Source: Rhodobacterales bacterium LSUCC0031
GTDB taxonomy: Bacteria; Pseudomonadota; Alphaproteobacteria; Rhodobacterales; Rhodobacteraceae
Direction: 5' to 3'
Length of the DNA stretch: 64,000 bases
NCBI GenBank assembly: GCA_015689735.1
Contig: WVSP01000001.1
Location: forward strand, 1,104,001 to 1,168,000
How positions within the stretch are numbered: position 1 is the stretch's first letter; the number at the start of each line of letters is the position of its first letter. This document shows positions 25,007 through 34,425 of this stretch, one piece after another. A model generated the notes under the pieces. The model searched no databases, was not told the DNA's origin, and saw nothing but the letters and a program-made list of their open reading frames with translations. The translations under genes were made by a program, and so were the position numbers.

Positions 25007-26011
25007 ATGACGGATACAGCAAAATCCGCTGACGAGATCGAAGATGTTCTGGCCTCCATTCGTCGTCTCGTCGCGGGTCCAGCCGGAAAACCTGCCGCTG
25101 CCTTAGCACCACAAAATCTCGAGAACTCGCAAAAGCTGGTGCTAACCCCTGCTTTGCGGGTGCGTGACCCAGATGATCCCTGGATGCCCGTGGCAGGGTC
25201 CATGCCAGATGATCACGCCCAAACGGGGACGATGGGTGCCAACCCTGCTCAAGACGCGGAGGGATATGGTGACGACCTGCGCGAGGATGGCGACAATGCG
25301 GCTTGGGGTTTGGCAGATCGGCTTGCCGATTGGGGCGAGATTGCCGAGAGCGCCCAAGAGGCCGTGAATGATGCCATCGCCGAGGGACAGGCAGCAGAGA
25401 AGGTCTGGGCCGAGAGTGAGCGCCCGCCGTTCCGCGCCACGCTTGCACATCTGCACAGTGCCACAGCAACCGGCACTTTTGAGGCCGAGGCAGGCGATGC
25501 CGATTGGCCCGATCCCAGTGCCGACCAAACCTTGCGTGAATTGGCCCGCGTGAGGGTGCAAAGCCCGCAAAATGACGACAAAGCGGTGGAAAACACCAAA
25601 GGGACCGCATCACCGCCATGCGATCCCATCGTGGCGAGTGACGCGCTTGCGCCACAGGATGCCGATCCTGTGGCGGTGGGCGAAACGGGCGATGCCCCGA
25701 TCCCTGACGCACCTGCGGCGGCGCAAGCTGCGCCTGACCCGCGCGCAGAGCCGGGTCAGGCCGCGGCCGAGGTTGAGGGGATATCTTTCGAAGACGACAC
25801 AGAGGTCGAGGATTTTGGCGCGCAACCGACGCCCTTTACCTTTCCCGATACAGAGGATGGCATCCTCGACGAAGAGACGCTGCGCGAGATCATTTCCGAG
25901 GTCGTCCGCCAAGAGCTCCAAAGCGAATTGGGGATGCGCATCACCCGCAGCGTGCGCAAGATGGTCCGCCGCGAAGTCAGGCTTGCATTGACGCTTGATG
26001 AGTTGAATTAG
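25007..26011 (+). CDS. PopZ-like (DUF2497-type architecture) acidic disordered protein
   Basis: A 334-residue protein with a short N-terminal helix (ADEIEDVLASIRRLVAG, residues about 6-22), a long acidic, Ala/Asp/Pro-rich, probably disordered middle (about 25-270) and a C-terminal helical block (DEETLREIISEVVRQELQSE, then a basic helix). This three-part plan matches PopZ, the polar organising protein whose N-helix binds clients and whose C-helices oligomerise. The ATG at 25007 follows GAGGAG; two GTG codons upstream are alternatives. The role as a pole organiser is inference from architecture; a search would be needed to call it PopZ. Confidence 0.55.
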   Translation: MTDTAKSADEIEDVLASIRRLVAGPAGKPAAALAPQNLENSQKLVLTPALRVRDPDDPWMPVAGSMPDDHAQTGTMGANPAQDAEGYGDDLREDGDNAAWGLADRLADWGEIAESAQEAVNDAIAEGQAAEKVWAESERPPFRATLAHLHSATATGTFEAEAGDADWPDPSADQTLRELARVRVQSPQNDDKAVENTKGTASPPCDPIVASDALAPQDADPVAVGETGDAPIPDAPAAAQAAPDPRAEPGQAAAEVEGISFEDDTEVEDFGAQPTPFTFPDTEDGILDEETLREIISEVVRQELQSELGMRITRSVRKMVRREVRLALTLDELN

Positions 26012-26067
26012 CGCATGGCCCGGCGCGCCCCCTTGACCGGCGCAATCGCACCCCCAAGCTAAGGCCG

Positions 26068-26934
26068 ATGTTCCCGATCCGCGATCATAACCCGTCGAAC
26101 CGCACGCCATTCGTCACTTGGGCGCTGATCGCGATCAATATCGTGGTCTTTTTATCCTATTACCCCACGCTCTCGGGGTCAGAGCGGCTGTTGATGGCCT
26201 TTTTCGACGATTGGGCGTTGGTCCCGCGCGAAGTGGTGTCCGGCAGCGATGGGCATACGCTTGTAACGTCGATGTTCTTGCATGGCGGCTGGATGCATCT
26301 CATCGGCAACATGCTGTTTTTGTGGATTTTCGGCGACAATATGGAAGACCAGTTCGGGCATTTGCGGTTCTTGGGCTTTTACCTTGCGGCTGGCATTGCA
26401 GCGGCGGTGGGGCAAATCCTTGCCGCGCCTGCCTCACTTGTGCCGATGGTTGGCGCATCGGGGGCGATCGCAGGTGTGATGGGGGCGTATTTGCTGTTTT
26501 TTCCGCGTGCGCGGATCGACGTGCTGGTCATCATCGTGGTGCTGATCAAGATCTTCACGATCCCCGCATGGATCATGCTGGGGCTATGGTTTGCGCTGCA
26601 ACTGTTCAACGGCATGGCCATGGATGTTGCCGGTGGCGGGGTCGCCTATTGGGCGCATGCGGGCGGCTTTGTCGCCGGTGTGGTCTTGGCGCTGCCCGTA
26701 TGGCTTCGGCGGGGCGGGATCAGCTTTTGGCAAAAATGGCATGGTGAGCCGCCGCATGCAGCCGCCGACTATGTGATCGCGCCGCGTGGTCCACTGTCGC
26801 TGCCCCGTGTGCAAAGGGTCAGATCATCACCGCGTGCAGCTGCGCCGATTGCGAATGTCGGGGCAACACGCATTCCGCGCAGCAATGCGCGCAAGCGTCT
26901 GTTTTCACCATGGAACACCACGCCCAAAGGCTAA
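26068..26934 (+). CDS. Rhomboid-family intramembrane serine protease
   Basis: A 288-residue integral membrane protein with about six helices between residues 17 and 210. FLHGGWMHLIGNMLFLWIFG is the conserved HxxxN region, GASGAIAGVMGAY holds the catalytic serine and AHAGGFVAGV the catalytic histidine. It cleaves transmembrane substrates. A C-terminal tail of about 75 residues is basic and cytosolic-looking. It follows the PopZ-like gene by 56 bp. Confidence 0.9.
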   Translation: MFPIRDHNPSNRTPFVTWALIAINIVVFLSYYPTLSGSERLLMAFFDDWALVPREVVSGSDGHTLVTSMFLHGGWMHLIGNMLFLWIFGDNMEDQFGHLRFLGFYLAAGIAAAVGQILAAPASLVPMVGASGAIAGVMGAYLLFFPRARIDVLVIIVVLIKIFTIPAWIMLGLWFALQLFNGMAMDVAGGGVAYWAHAGGFVAGVVLALPVWLRRGGISFWQKWHGEPPHAAADYVIAPRGPLSLPRVQRVRSSPRAAAPIANVGATRIPRSNARKRLFSPWNTTPKG

Positions 26935-27177
26935 GGTCGTGGAGCCGCGGCGCACGGCGAACTGTGTCAGAATGATGGCAAAATCTTGATAGTTCTTTAA
27001 CGCCGCCTATATGCAGCACAGGGACAGGGGCCATATTACTGGAAATTGTGTGTTTCTCATTTAGCCATGCGCTGAGGGAATACCACATATGCGATTTAAG
27101 CATCACAGAATCGCATCGTTTTCAGGCAGAAGGGGCCTCACGCCGGAAATGCAAGAGCAATAACAAGGAACGACGAA

Positions 27178-27501
27178 ATGCGAGATTTCGTTGATGGCAC
27201 TGCCTTCAACTTCGAACAAGGCCAACGCGCGCGCAAGCTTTTCGCCGCCGTGGTGCTTGCCGCTTTGGATGACGCCATTGCGGATGACAAGAAATATGGC
27301 AACGGCCCCGAGCAGATCGCCCGCTGGGCGCGCTCGCGCGACGGCCGCGAGGTGCTAAGCTGTGCGGGCATCGACCCCAACGAGCGCGTTGTTCAGGGCT
27401 TGATGTGCTTTGTTTCGCGCGGTGTGCGCACCTCGGTGGCACTCAGCCGCGAGGAAAGCGAGCGTCGCAGCCAAGCCGAGGCAGAGGCCGAAGCGGCCTG
27501 A
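27178..27501 (+). CDS. Conserved small protein, DUF6280-like
   Basis: A 107-residue soluble protein. MRDFVDGTAFNFEQGQRARK, VVLAALDDAIADDKKYGNGP and ARWARSRDGREVLSCAGIDP match my memory of a small Rhodobacteraceae family (DUF6280) of unknown role. AAGGAA is upstream; the ATG is preceded by a 243-bp gap that I could not assign. A strong terminator follows at 27540. Confidence 0.75.
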   Translation: MRDFVDGTAFNFEQGQRARKLFAAVVLAALDDAIADDKKYGNGPEQIARWARSRDGREVLSCAGIDPNERVVQGLMCFVSRGVRTSVALSREESERRSQAEAEAEAA

Positions 27502-27539
27502 TCGCAGGCAGCCCGAAATGGGCTGTCCTGACCCCAAGA

Positions 27540-27565
27540 ACGCGCCCCATTGCGGGCGCGTTTTT
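27540..27565 (+). terminator. Intrinsic terminator
   Basis: ACGCGCCC / GGGCGCGT stem (8 bp, 6-nt loop) running into a T-tract. It lies between the DUF6280-like gene and the antisense tRNA-Leu. Confidence 0.9.
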
Positions 27566-27589
27566 CGTTGTGGATGGGCGGTGTGATCT

Positions 27590-27675
27590 TGGTGCGGGCG
27601 GGGGGACTTGAACCCCCACGGCACGAAGGCCCACGGATTTTAAGTCCGATATGTCTACCATTCCATCACGCCCGC
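27590..27675 (-). tRNA. tRNA-Leu (UAA)
   Basis: An 86-nt class II tRNA. Acceptor GCGGGCG/CGCCCGC, encoded CCA, anticodon loop CTTAAAA giving TAA, long variable arm (GGGCCTTCGTGCC) and T-arm GGGGGTTCAAGTCCCCC. Confidence 0.96.
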
Positions 27676-27747
27676 AACACCGCTTGGCTAGCGGCTTGGG
27701 CGGGGAATGGCAATCGTCTGGGCGCGATCTTGTTTGCTGTCTTTTGG

Positions 27748-28287
27748 TCAATGCCCGCCAAAGGCACACAACGCGTGGACAGGCACGCCCATCGCCGCGA
27801 GCCGGGCGCGCCCGCCCAGATCGGGCAGGTCGATGACAAAGGCGCAGCCCACCACCTCGGCACCGAGCCGTTCGACGAGCCGGATACCAGCCTCAGCGGT
27901 GCCACCTGTGGCCAAGAGATCATCGACGAGCAGCACCTTTTGACCGGGTGCGAGCGCGTCATCATGGATCTCGACCGTCGCTTGGCCATATTCGAGCGTG
28001 TAATCCTGCGCGATGGTTGCGCCGGGCAGCTTGCCCTTCTTGCGGATCGGCACAAAGCCCTTGGACAGTTGATGGGCAACCGCGCCACCCAAGATAAAAC
28101 CGCGCGCCTCCAGCCCTGCCACCATGTCGATGCGTTCCCCCACGAAGGGGGCCAAAAGCTGATCAACGGCCAGCCGAAAGCCGCGCGGGTCTTGGAACAG
28201 CGTTGTCACATCGCGGAACATGATCCCGGCATGGGGAAAGTCGGGGATGGTGCGGATGTAGTCTTGGATGGTTTTCTGGTTGGGCAT
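27748..28287 (-). CDS. apt: Adenine phosphoribosyltransferase
   Basis: A 179-residue type I PRTase of standard length. It salvages adenine to AMP using [21 protein letters not shown] at the N-terminus and the PRPP loop [17 protein letters not shown] (about residue 118) are diagnostic. The ATG at 28287 follows AAGGACA; the frame continues upstream into the DUF2927 gene but no family residues occur there. It lies 22 bp downstream of that gene on the same strand. Confidence 0.95.
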   Translation of the reverse strand: MPNQKTIQDYIRTIPDFPHAGIMFRDVTTLFQDPRGFRLAVDQLLAPFVGERIDMVAGLEARGFILGGAVAHQLSKGFVPIRKKGKLPGATIAQDYTLEYGQATVEIHDDALAPGQKVLLVDDLLATGGTAEAGIRLVERLGAEVVGCAFVIDLPDLGGRARLAAMGVPVHALCAFGGH

Positions 28288-28309
28288 CTGGTGTCCTTCG
28301 AGCGGCAGC

Positions 28310-28984
28310 TCAGCGGTTTGGGTAGTGGCGGCGAAGTGCGGCGGCATCTTGCCCGCGCAACCGGACGGTCGCATTGTCGGCCTCGGAAAAGATCGAGCGG
28401 GTATAGGCGGCGCTGTCGATATCGGTGGGCAGGCCCAAGGCTTGCACCAATTCCTCCAAAACGACAGAGGCGATTTCGCGGCGGCGAATGTCTTGGCTGA
28501 TGGCAATCGCGGCCGCGGTGATCATGCTGCCGCGCGAGCGCAGCGCTACCCGTGCGATGGCCATTTCACTGCCATCAAGCGCGGCAATGCTGGTGCCTGT
28601 GATGCGCGCGCCTTGGGGTGTTGCGACAAGATAGAGAGGGATATCGACCGTGCCTTCATAGACCCGCGTCAGGCGCAGCGCGGCACCAGTGGCATTGATC
28701 TCGGTGATGGCGGTGTCGATGGCGCGGTCGATCAGGTCGAGCTTGTAGCCAGGAAAGCTGGGGGCCACATCGGCAATGCCGACACGCAATTCTTGTCGCC
28801 GCGGCTCGGGCCAGCGGATGAACGGCTTTGCGCAAGCCCCGCCGGGCGGGGCGGCGCAGGCGACGAGGCGGTAGAAATCCTCGTCCGAGATCGTCCCCTG
28901 CGTGGTGATGAATTCCTGCGCCGGGGCGGCAGTTCCGGCAAGGCAGATCAGCAAGGCAAAGGCGAGATAGCGGCGCATGCGCAT
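28310..28984 (-). CDS. Exported DUF2927-like protein
   Basis: A 224-residue protein with a signal peptide ([22 protein letters not shown]). The mature part contains a pair of possible disulfide cysteines ([12 protein letters not shown]) and, near the end, [18 protein letters not shown], the conserved segment of DUF2927, a family with zincin-like resemblance but without a full HExxH motif here. A periplasmic location is predicted; function is unknown. It is upstream of apt in an apparent two-gene unit. Confidence 0.75.
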   Translation of the reverse strand: MRMRRYLAFALLICLAGTAAPAQEFITTQGTISDEDFYRLVACAAPPGGACAKPFIRWPEPRRQELRVGIADVAPSFPGYKLDLIDRAIDTAITEINATGAALRLTRVYEGTVDIPLYLVATPQGARITGTSIAALDGSEMAIARVALRSRGSMITAAAIAISQDIRRREIASVVLEELVQALGLPTDIDSAAYTRSIFSEADNATVRLRGQDAAALRRHYPNR

Positions 28985-29123
28985 AGGTGGCGCAAGTCAG
29001 GGGGCAAGTGCAAGCCGGTCGGCGTCACCATGGTCAGGCTGTTGCAAGCGCACCGCGCGGGAGGATGCGGCGGCATGCGTATTTGTGAAGCAGAGAGGGG
29101 GGTGCGTTAACCTTGACGAAGTG

Positions 29124-29807
29124 CTAACGGCCAAGCTGGCGGCCGGCTTCCTTGCGGGCGAAGGGTTTGAGGGTGGCGCCATGGGTTGCCAGCCACGCGG
29201 TGACGGCATCGGGGTCGCGCCTGGACAGGTCGCGCAGCCACCATGCGATGGCCTTCTGGATGAACCAGTCGCGGTCGGGGGCCAAGGTTTCGCACCAGCG
29301 AAGGATGCGCACGCGGGCCGCGGCCTCGGTCGGGTTCGGGTGGCGGGCTTTGGTGAAGGGCAGGGAAAAGACCAGTGCCGCGCGGCGGGTCCACATGTGG
29401 TCGGAGCTGATCCATGTGTCGAGTTCGTCAAGGCGCCGTGGGTCTTGTGCCAGCCGCTTGGCGCCGCCTTGGGCCACCGCATCGGCGATGGCCCAGCTGT
29501 CGAAATCTGGGACCAGGTTGGTGATGCAATCCCATGCGGCGGCATCATCAGGGCGCATCCGGGCCTGGATGAACAATTTGCCTGCCGCGATCCGTGCCTC
29601 GAAAATGTCGCTGGCCCAAAGCCCTTGGGCAAGCGTGACGAGGCCAGGTTGATCCAAGGCTTTGCGCCAGTCGTCGGCCAGCGCGCCTGTCAGCGCGTTG
29701 GACAGGCCCAGCACCTCGCGGCTTTGTTTGTGATAGGCGGCCATCTCGGCGGCGCGGGCCGGGTTGGCATGGCTGCGCAGGGCGGCCAACGCCGCGTCCG
29801 GCGTCAT
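29124..29807 (-). CDS. DNA alkylation repair (AlkD-like HEAT-repeat) protein
   Basis: A 227-residue all-helical protein. Features of the AlkC/AlkD-like family include NLVPDFDSWAIADAVAQG, TRRAALVFSLPF and DWFIQKAIAWWLRDLSRRD, forming a run of HEAT-like repeats that cradle DNA and excise alkylated bases in characterised members. The start ATG at 29807 overlaps the GNAT gene stop (ATGA), so it is translated as part of a glmS-GNAT-alkD-like run. Confidence 0.83.
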   Translation of the reverse strand: MTPDAALAALRSHANPARAAEMAAYHKQSREVLGLSNALTGALADDWRKALDQPGLVTLAQGLWASDIFEARIAAGKLFIQARMRPDDAAAWDCITNLVPDFDSWAIADAVAQGGAKRLAQDPRRLDELDTWISSDHMWTRRAALVFSLPFTKARHPNPTEAAARVRILRWCETLAPDRDWFIQKAIAWWLRDLSRRDPDAVTAWLATHGATLKPFARKEAGRQLGR

Positions 29808-30400
29808 CTTGGGCGCGCGATCAGCCCATCGAGATGGGCGCGGATGACGGGCCATTCGGCGGCGGTAATGGAATAGACGGCGGTGTCGCGCACCGTGCCG
29901 TTGGGCATGGTTTGATGGGCGCGCAAGATACCGTCGAGCTGCGCGCCCAGCCGTTCGATGGCGCGGCGCGATTGGCTATTCAGGCGGTGGGTGCGAAACT
30001 CGACCGCGAGGCAGGACCAGACCTCGAAGGCATGACCCAGGAGCAGGCGCTTGGCCTCGGTATTGAGTGGGCCGCGCTGGGCGGATGGCGCGATCCATGT
30101 CGAGCCGATCTCGACGCGCGGCGTGGCGTGATCGATGTTCATGTAGGTCGTCATGCCGACGGGCGTGCCGGTCGCGTCAAGCTGGGCGAAGGGGATCATC
30201 GCGCCAATATCGCGCAGGCGCAGGCGGCGGTCGATTTCGGCCAGCATGCCCGAAGGCGCGGGGATGGAGGTGTACCACAGCTTGTGCAGATCGCCCGCGG
30301 CGCTGGCCTCGGACAGGGCTTCGGCATGGGCGCGGTCGAGCGGCACGAGGGTGACATGGCGGCCGCGCAGGGTCAGGGTCGGGGGGCCAAGGCGGCTCAT
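29804..30400 (-). CDS. GNAT-family N-acetyltransferase
   Basis: A 198-residue protein of the RimJ/RimL-like GNAT type. It shows LTLRGRHVTLVPLDRAHAEA at the N-terminus, VGMTTYMNIDHATPRVEIG, and WIAPSAQRGPLNTEAKRLLL, the region that binds the acetyl-CoA pyrophosphate, then FRTHRLNSQSRRAIERLGAQ. The acceptor is unknown. Its ATG overlaps the glmS stop (ATGA) and its own stop overlaps the next ATG, so three genes are translationally coupled. Confidence 0.87.
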   Translation of the reverse strand: MSRLGPPTLTLRGRHVTLVPLDRAHAEALSEASAAGDLHKLWYTSIPAPSGMLAEIDRRLRLRDIGAMIPFAQLDATGTPVGMTTYMNIDHATPRVEIGSTWIAPSAQRGPLNTEAKRLLLGHAFEVWSCLAVEFRTHRLNSQSRRAIERLGAQLDGILRAHQTMPNGTVRDTAVYSITAAEWPVIRAHLDGLIARPR

Positions 30401-32205
30401 TCCACGGTCACCGATTTGGCGAGGTTGCGGGGTTGGTCCACATCGGTGCCTTTCGCGATCGCGGTGTGATAGGCCAAAAGCTGGGCAGGGATGGCATAGA
30501 TCAAGGGCGCGGCAAGGCGCCCTGCGGCGGGCAGGGTCAGGGTGGCTTGCGTGCCTTCAGAGGCGATGGCGGCACCGGCGGCATCGGTGATCAAGGTCAC
30601 CTGACCGCCGCGTGCCATCACCTCTTGCATGTTCGAGACGGTCTTGTCGAAGAGCGCGTCATGGGGGGCAAAGACCAGCACGGGCAGGGTGCGGTCGATC
30701 AGCGCGATGGGGCCATGCTTGAGTTCACCTGATGCATAAGCTTCGGCGTGTATATAGCTGAGTTCCTTGAGTTTTAGTGCTGCTTCAAGGGCGGTTGCAT
30801 ACATCACGCCGCGCCCAAGAAACAGGGCCGAGCGCGCCTCGGCCAGACCGGCTGCGATGGCGGCGATCTCGGGCTCGCTGGCGAGCGCTTGGCGCATCTG
30901 GTCGGGGACATGGCGCAGGGTGTTGAGTTCTTGCCCGATCTGGGCAGGCGTCAGCACGCCGCGCTGGCCCGCCGCATGCAGCGCCAAAAGCGCCAGCACG
31001 GCGAGCTGGTTGGTATAGGCCTTGGTCGAGGCGACCGAGACCTCGACACCTGCCAAGATCGCCAGCGCCACATCGCTTTCGCGCGCGATGGACGAGGTGC
31101 CGACATTGACAAGGCTTGCCACCATCGCGGCCCGTCCGCGCAGGTAACGAAGTGCTGCCAGCGTATCGGCGGTTTCGCCTGATTGGCTGACGACAAGGGC
31201 CAGTGTGCGCGGGGCCAAGGGCGGCTCGCGGTAGCGGAATTCGGAGGCGACATCGACCTCGCAAGGGATGCCCGCCACCTGTTCGAACCAGTATTTCGCG
31301 GTCAGGCAGGAATAGTAGCCCGTGCCGCAGGCCACCATCACCACCCGGTCGAAGCGCGTGAAATCGAGGCTTTCGGGAAAGACCGGCAGCGCGCCCGGCG
31401 CGTAGCGGGCCAGCGCCTCGGCCAGCACGCGGGGCTGTTCGTGGATTTCCTTGGCCATGAAATGCTTGTAGCCCGCCTTGTCGATCACGGCGGCGCCGAT
31501 CTCGATCCGGGTTTTGGGGCGGCTGGCGGGGGTGCCGGTTTCATCGAAAATCTCAGCGCCTGCGCGGGTGATCAGCGCGATGTCGCCCTCGTCCAGATAG
31601 GTGATCTGGTCGGTCATGGGGGCAAGCGCGATGGCGTCGGAACCCACAAACATCTCGCCCTCGCCATGACCGATGGCCAAGGGCGAGCCGCGGCGCGCGG
31701 CGATTAGCAGATCATCATGCCCGTCGAACAGGAAACACAGCGCGAAGGCGCCCTCGAGCCGTGCAATGGTTGCCTTGACGGCTTCACGCGGGGCCATGCC
31801 GCCTGCCATGAAGCGCGCACAGAGATGGGCGACGGTTTCGGTGTCGGTCTCGCTTTCGAAATTCGCGCCTGCAAGCTCGGCCCGCAATTCGCGGTAGTTT
31901 TCGATGATGCCGTTATGGACCACGGCCACGGGGCCGTTTTGGTGAGGGTGGGCGTTGGCCTCGGTCGGGGCGCCATGGGTGGCCCAGCGGGTATGGCCGA
32001 TGCCTGCCTTGCCCGGCAGCGGCTTATGCACCAACCGGTCGGAAAGGTTGATCAGCTTGCCCACAGCGCGGCGCCGGTCAAGGCGGCCTTGTTGCAGCGT
32101 GGCGATGCCCGCGCTGTCATAACCGCGATATTCCAGCCGCTTGAGCGCCTCGAGGATCAGGGGGGCGACCTCATGGCTGCCCAGAACGCCGACGATACCA
32201 CACAT
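30397..32205 (-). CDS. glmS: Glutamine--fructose-6-phosphate aminotransferase (isomerizing)
   Basis: A 602-residue enzyme making glucosamine-6-phosphate from fructose-6-phosphate and glutamine, the first step to UDP-GlcNAc. The N-terminal Ntn glutaminase begins MCGIVGVLG with the nucleophilic Cys after Met removal. Two SIS domains follow (VACGTGYYSCLTAKYW and VSQSGETADTLAALRY). It ends in NLAKSVTVE, the expected C-terminal tail. It lies 3 bp after glmU, so the two UDP-GlcNAc enzymes are co-expressed. Confidence 0.97.
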   Translation of the reverse strand: MCGIVGVLGSHEVAPLILEALKRLEYRGYDSAGIATLQQGRLDRRRAVGKLINLSDRLVHKPLPGKAGIGHTRWATHGAPTEANAHPHQNGPVAVVHNGIIENYRELRAELAGANFESETDTETVAHLCARFMAGGMAPREAVKATIARLEGAFALCFLFDGHDDLLIAARRGSPLAIGHGEGEMFVGSDAIALAPMTDQITYLDEGDIALITRAGAEIFDETGTPASRPKTRIEIGAAVIDKAGYKHFMAKEIHEQPRVLAEALARYAPGALPVFPESLDFTRFDRVVMVACGTGYYSCLTAKYWFEQVAGIPCEVDVASEFRYREPPLAPRTLALVVSQSGETADTLAALRYLRGRAAMVASLVNVGTSSIARESDVALAILAGVEVSVASTKAYTNQLAVLALLALHAAGQRGVLTPAQIGQELNTLRHVPDQMRQALASEPEIAAIAAGLAEARSALFLGRGVMYATALEAALKLKELSYIHAEAYASGELKHGPIALIDRTLPVLVFAPHDALFDKTVSNMQEVMARGGQVTLITDAAGAAIASEGTQATLTLPAAGRLAAPLIYAIPAQLLAYHTAIAKGTDVDQPRNLAKSVTVE

Positions 32206-32208
32206 GGT

Positions 32209-33582
32209 TTAACCTTTCTTGCCCGCCTTGATCGCGCGCAAACGCTCCATCAGGCGGATTGCGAGGCCGGGCTTGTTGACCTGCTTGGCGCGGGCCAAGG
32301 CCAGTGTGCCTGGCGCCACATCCTCGGTGATGACCGAGCCAGAGGCGGTCATGGACTGATCGCCAAGGCTGACGGGGGCCACCAGCATGGTGTTCGACCC
32401 GACAAAGACATCGCGCCCGATCACGGTGCGGTGTTTCATGACGCCATCGTAATTGCAGGTGATGGTGCCAGCGCCGATATTGCTGCCATCGCCGATTTCG
32501 GCATCGCCGATATAGCTGAGGTGATTGACCTTGGCCCCTTCGCCGATCTGCGCCTCTTTCACCTCGACGAAATTGCCGATGCGCGCGTCATTGCCGATTT
32601 CCGCGCCGGGGCGCAGGCGGGCATAGGGGCCGATCACGGCCCCCGCGCTGACATGACAGCCCTCGAGATGGGAAAAGGCGCGAATGCGCGCGCCGCTTTC
32701 CACCGTGACGCCTGGGCCGAAAACCACATGCGCTTCGATCTCGGCATCGCGGCCGACCCATGTATCTTGGGCGAAGATCACGGTCTCGGGCGCCTGCATG
32801 GCGACGCCTGACGCCTGCATGTCGGCGCGGCGAGCGGTTTGAAAGGCGATCTCGGCCTGCGCCAGCTCCGCGCGGGAATTGATGCCCAAGGTCTCTTCCT
32901 CGGGGCAGAGGATCGCGGTCGCGGTCAATCCTTCGCGCATCGCGAGGGCGGGCAGATCGGTCAGGTAGTATTCGCCCGCCGCGTTGTGGTTGCCGACAGC
33001 CCCCAAGAGCCGCAGCATCGTGGCCGCATCGCCCGCCATCAGGCCGGAATTGCACAAGGTGACCGCGCGCTCGGCGGCGGAGGCATCCTTGGCCTCGACG
33101 ATGCGCAAAAGCCGCTCGCCATCGAGGATCAGCCGCCCGTAGCGGCCGGGATCGGCAGCCTCGAAGCCCAAGACGACGATGTCATGGCGCGCGCGGGCGG
33201 CTTGCATCGCGGCAAGCGTTTCGGGGGTGATGAAGGGCGTATCGGCGTAAAGTACGATCAGATCGCCGGAAAAATCGGTCAAGAGGGGGGCGGCTTGCAA
33301 TACGGCATGCCCGGTGCCGAGCTGTTCGTGCTGGCGGACACATTCAGCCCAAGGGGCAAGGTCGGCGGCCGTTTTTTCGACAGCATCCGCGCCGTGGCCG
33401 GTGACGACAATGATGCGCGCAGGCGTGAGGCTGCCTGCCGCGGCAAGCGCATGGGCGATCAGCGGCACGCCGCCCAGCTTGTGCAGCGGCTTGGGCAGGT
33501 CGGAATTCATCCGCGTGCCTTGGCCCGCCGCCAGTACCACGACAGCGATCGGTGTCGCATTGCCTGTCTCGGGATTATTCAC
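32209..33582 (-). CDS. glmU: Bifunctional UDP-N-acetylglucosamine pyrophosphorylase / GlcN-1-P acetyltransferase
   Basis: A 457-residue enzyme of usual length. The N-terminal uridylyltransferase has VVLAAGQGTRMNSDLPKPLH; the C-terminal left-handed beta-helix (from about residue 255) has hexapeptide repeats and NYDGVMKHRTVIG, the acetyltransferase site. No ATG precedes the LAAG motif in a sensible place; a GTG at 33582 with GGGGGCAG upstream gives the normal N-terminus. It is divergent from gph and upstream of glmS. Confidence 0.95.
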   Translation of the reverse strand: MNNPETGNATPIAVVVLAAGQGTRMNSDLPKPLHKLGGVPLIAHALAAAGSLTPARIIVVTGHGADAVEKTAADLAPWAECVRQHEQLGTGHAVLQAAPLLTDFSGDLIVLYADTPFITPETLAAMQAARARHDIVVLGFEAADPGRYGRLILDGERLLRIVEAKDASAAERAVTLCNSGLMAGDAATMLRLLGAVGNHNAAGEYYLTDLPALAMREGLTATAILCPEEETLGINSRAELAQAEIAFQTARRADMQASGVAMQAPETVIFAQDTWVGRDAEIEAHVVFGPGVTVESGARIRAFSHLEGCHVSAGAVIGPYARLRPGAEIGNDARIGNFVEVKEAQIGEGAKVNHLSYIGDAEIGDGSNIGAGTITCNYDGVMKHRTVIGRDVFVGSNTMLVAPVSLGDQSMTASGSVITEDVAPGTLALARAKQVNKPGLAIRLMERLRAIKAGKKG

Positions 33583-33715
33583 GCCGCTGCCCCCATCATT
33601 TTGGGCTGGTTTTATCGATGCTGCGGCCCGGCGCAAGCATTGGCGCTTCACTTTGCCCTACGCCCTGTTACATCGACAGGCGAAAACCTGCCCAAATCCC
33701 GGCAAAGGGGGCGAT

Positions 33716-34393
33716 ATGCGCTGCGTGATCTTTGATTTGGACGGAACCTTGGCCGATACGGCGGGTGATCTGATCGCGGCGGCCAATGCGGCATTGGCCG
33801 CGATGGGCCATGCCCCGCAATTGGTGATGGGGCAAGATGATGCGACCGCGCTGCGTGGGGGGAGGGCGATGCTGTCCTTGGCTGCCGCGCGGATGGGGCT
33901 TGACCAGCCGGAACCGTTGATTGCCGAGGGCTATCCGCTTTTGCTGGCAGCTTACGGCGATGCGATTGATCATCATACCACGCTCTACCCCGGTGCGATG
34001 GATGCCGTTGCACGGCTGCGGTCGCACGGGATTGCGGTGGGCATCTGCACAAACAAGCCCCAAGGCTTGGCCGAAACCTTGCTGACACGGCTTGGGGTGC
34101 GCGGCGAATTCGCGGGCCTTGTCGGGGCCGATACCCTGCCCCAGCGCAAGCCCGACCCCAGCCCCTATTGGGAGGCTGTGGCGCGTTCGGGCGGGGCGCG
34201 CGCGCGGTCTTGCCTGATCGGTGATACGGTGACCGACCGCGAGACGGCGCGCGCGGCGGGGCGGCCTTGCGCCTTGGTGACATTCGGCCCTTTGGGGGCG
34301 GCGGTCGCCGATCTCGCGCCGGAGGCATTGATCGATCACTATGACGGGCTTGATCCGATCATCGACCGGCTTTTGGGGAACGCGGGGCATTGA
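33716..34393 (+). CDS. gph: HAD-family phosphatase, phosphoglycolate-phosphatase-like
   Basis: A 225-residue HAD-IA hydrolase. Motif I is IFDLDGTLADT, motif II ICTNKPQG, motif III the lysine in RKPDPSPYW, motif IV GDTVTDRETA. Phosphoglycolate phosphatase makes glycolate, a precursor of glyoxylate; the substrate is by similarity. The start ATG at 33716 has AAAGGGG upstream; the open frame extends much further 5' but overlaps the antisense glmU start region and lacks homology. Confidence 0.87.
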   Translation: MRCVIFDLDGTLADTAGDLIAAANAALAAMGHAPQLVMGQDDATALRGGRAMLSLAAARMGLDQPEPLIAEGYPLLLAAYGDAIDHHTTLYPGAMDAVARLRSHGIAVGICTNKPQGLAETLLTRLGVRGEFAGLVGADTLPQRKPDPSPYWEAVARSGGARARSCLIGDTVTDRETARAAGRPCALVTFGPLGAAVADLAPEALIDHYDGLDPIIDRLLGNAGH

Positions 34394-34425
34394 CGCACTG
34401 CGCGCCAAAGCCAATTCTGCCGCTC

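Noticed and set aside
27590-27675. tRNA-Leu as a second integration site
   Set aside because: No direct repeat of its 3' end and no integrase nearby; flanking genes are core.
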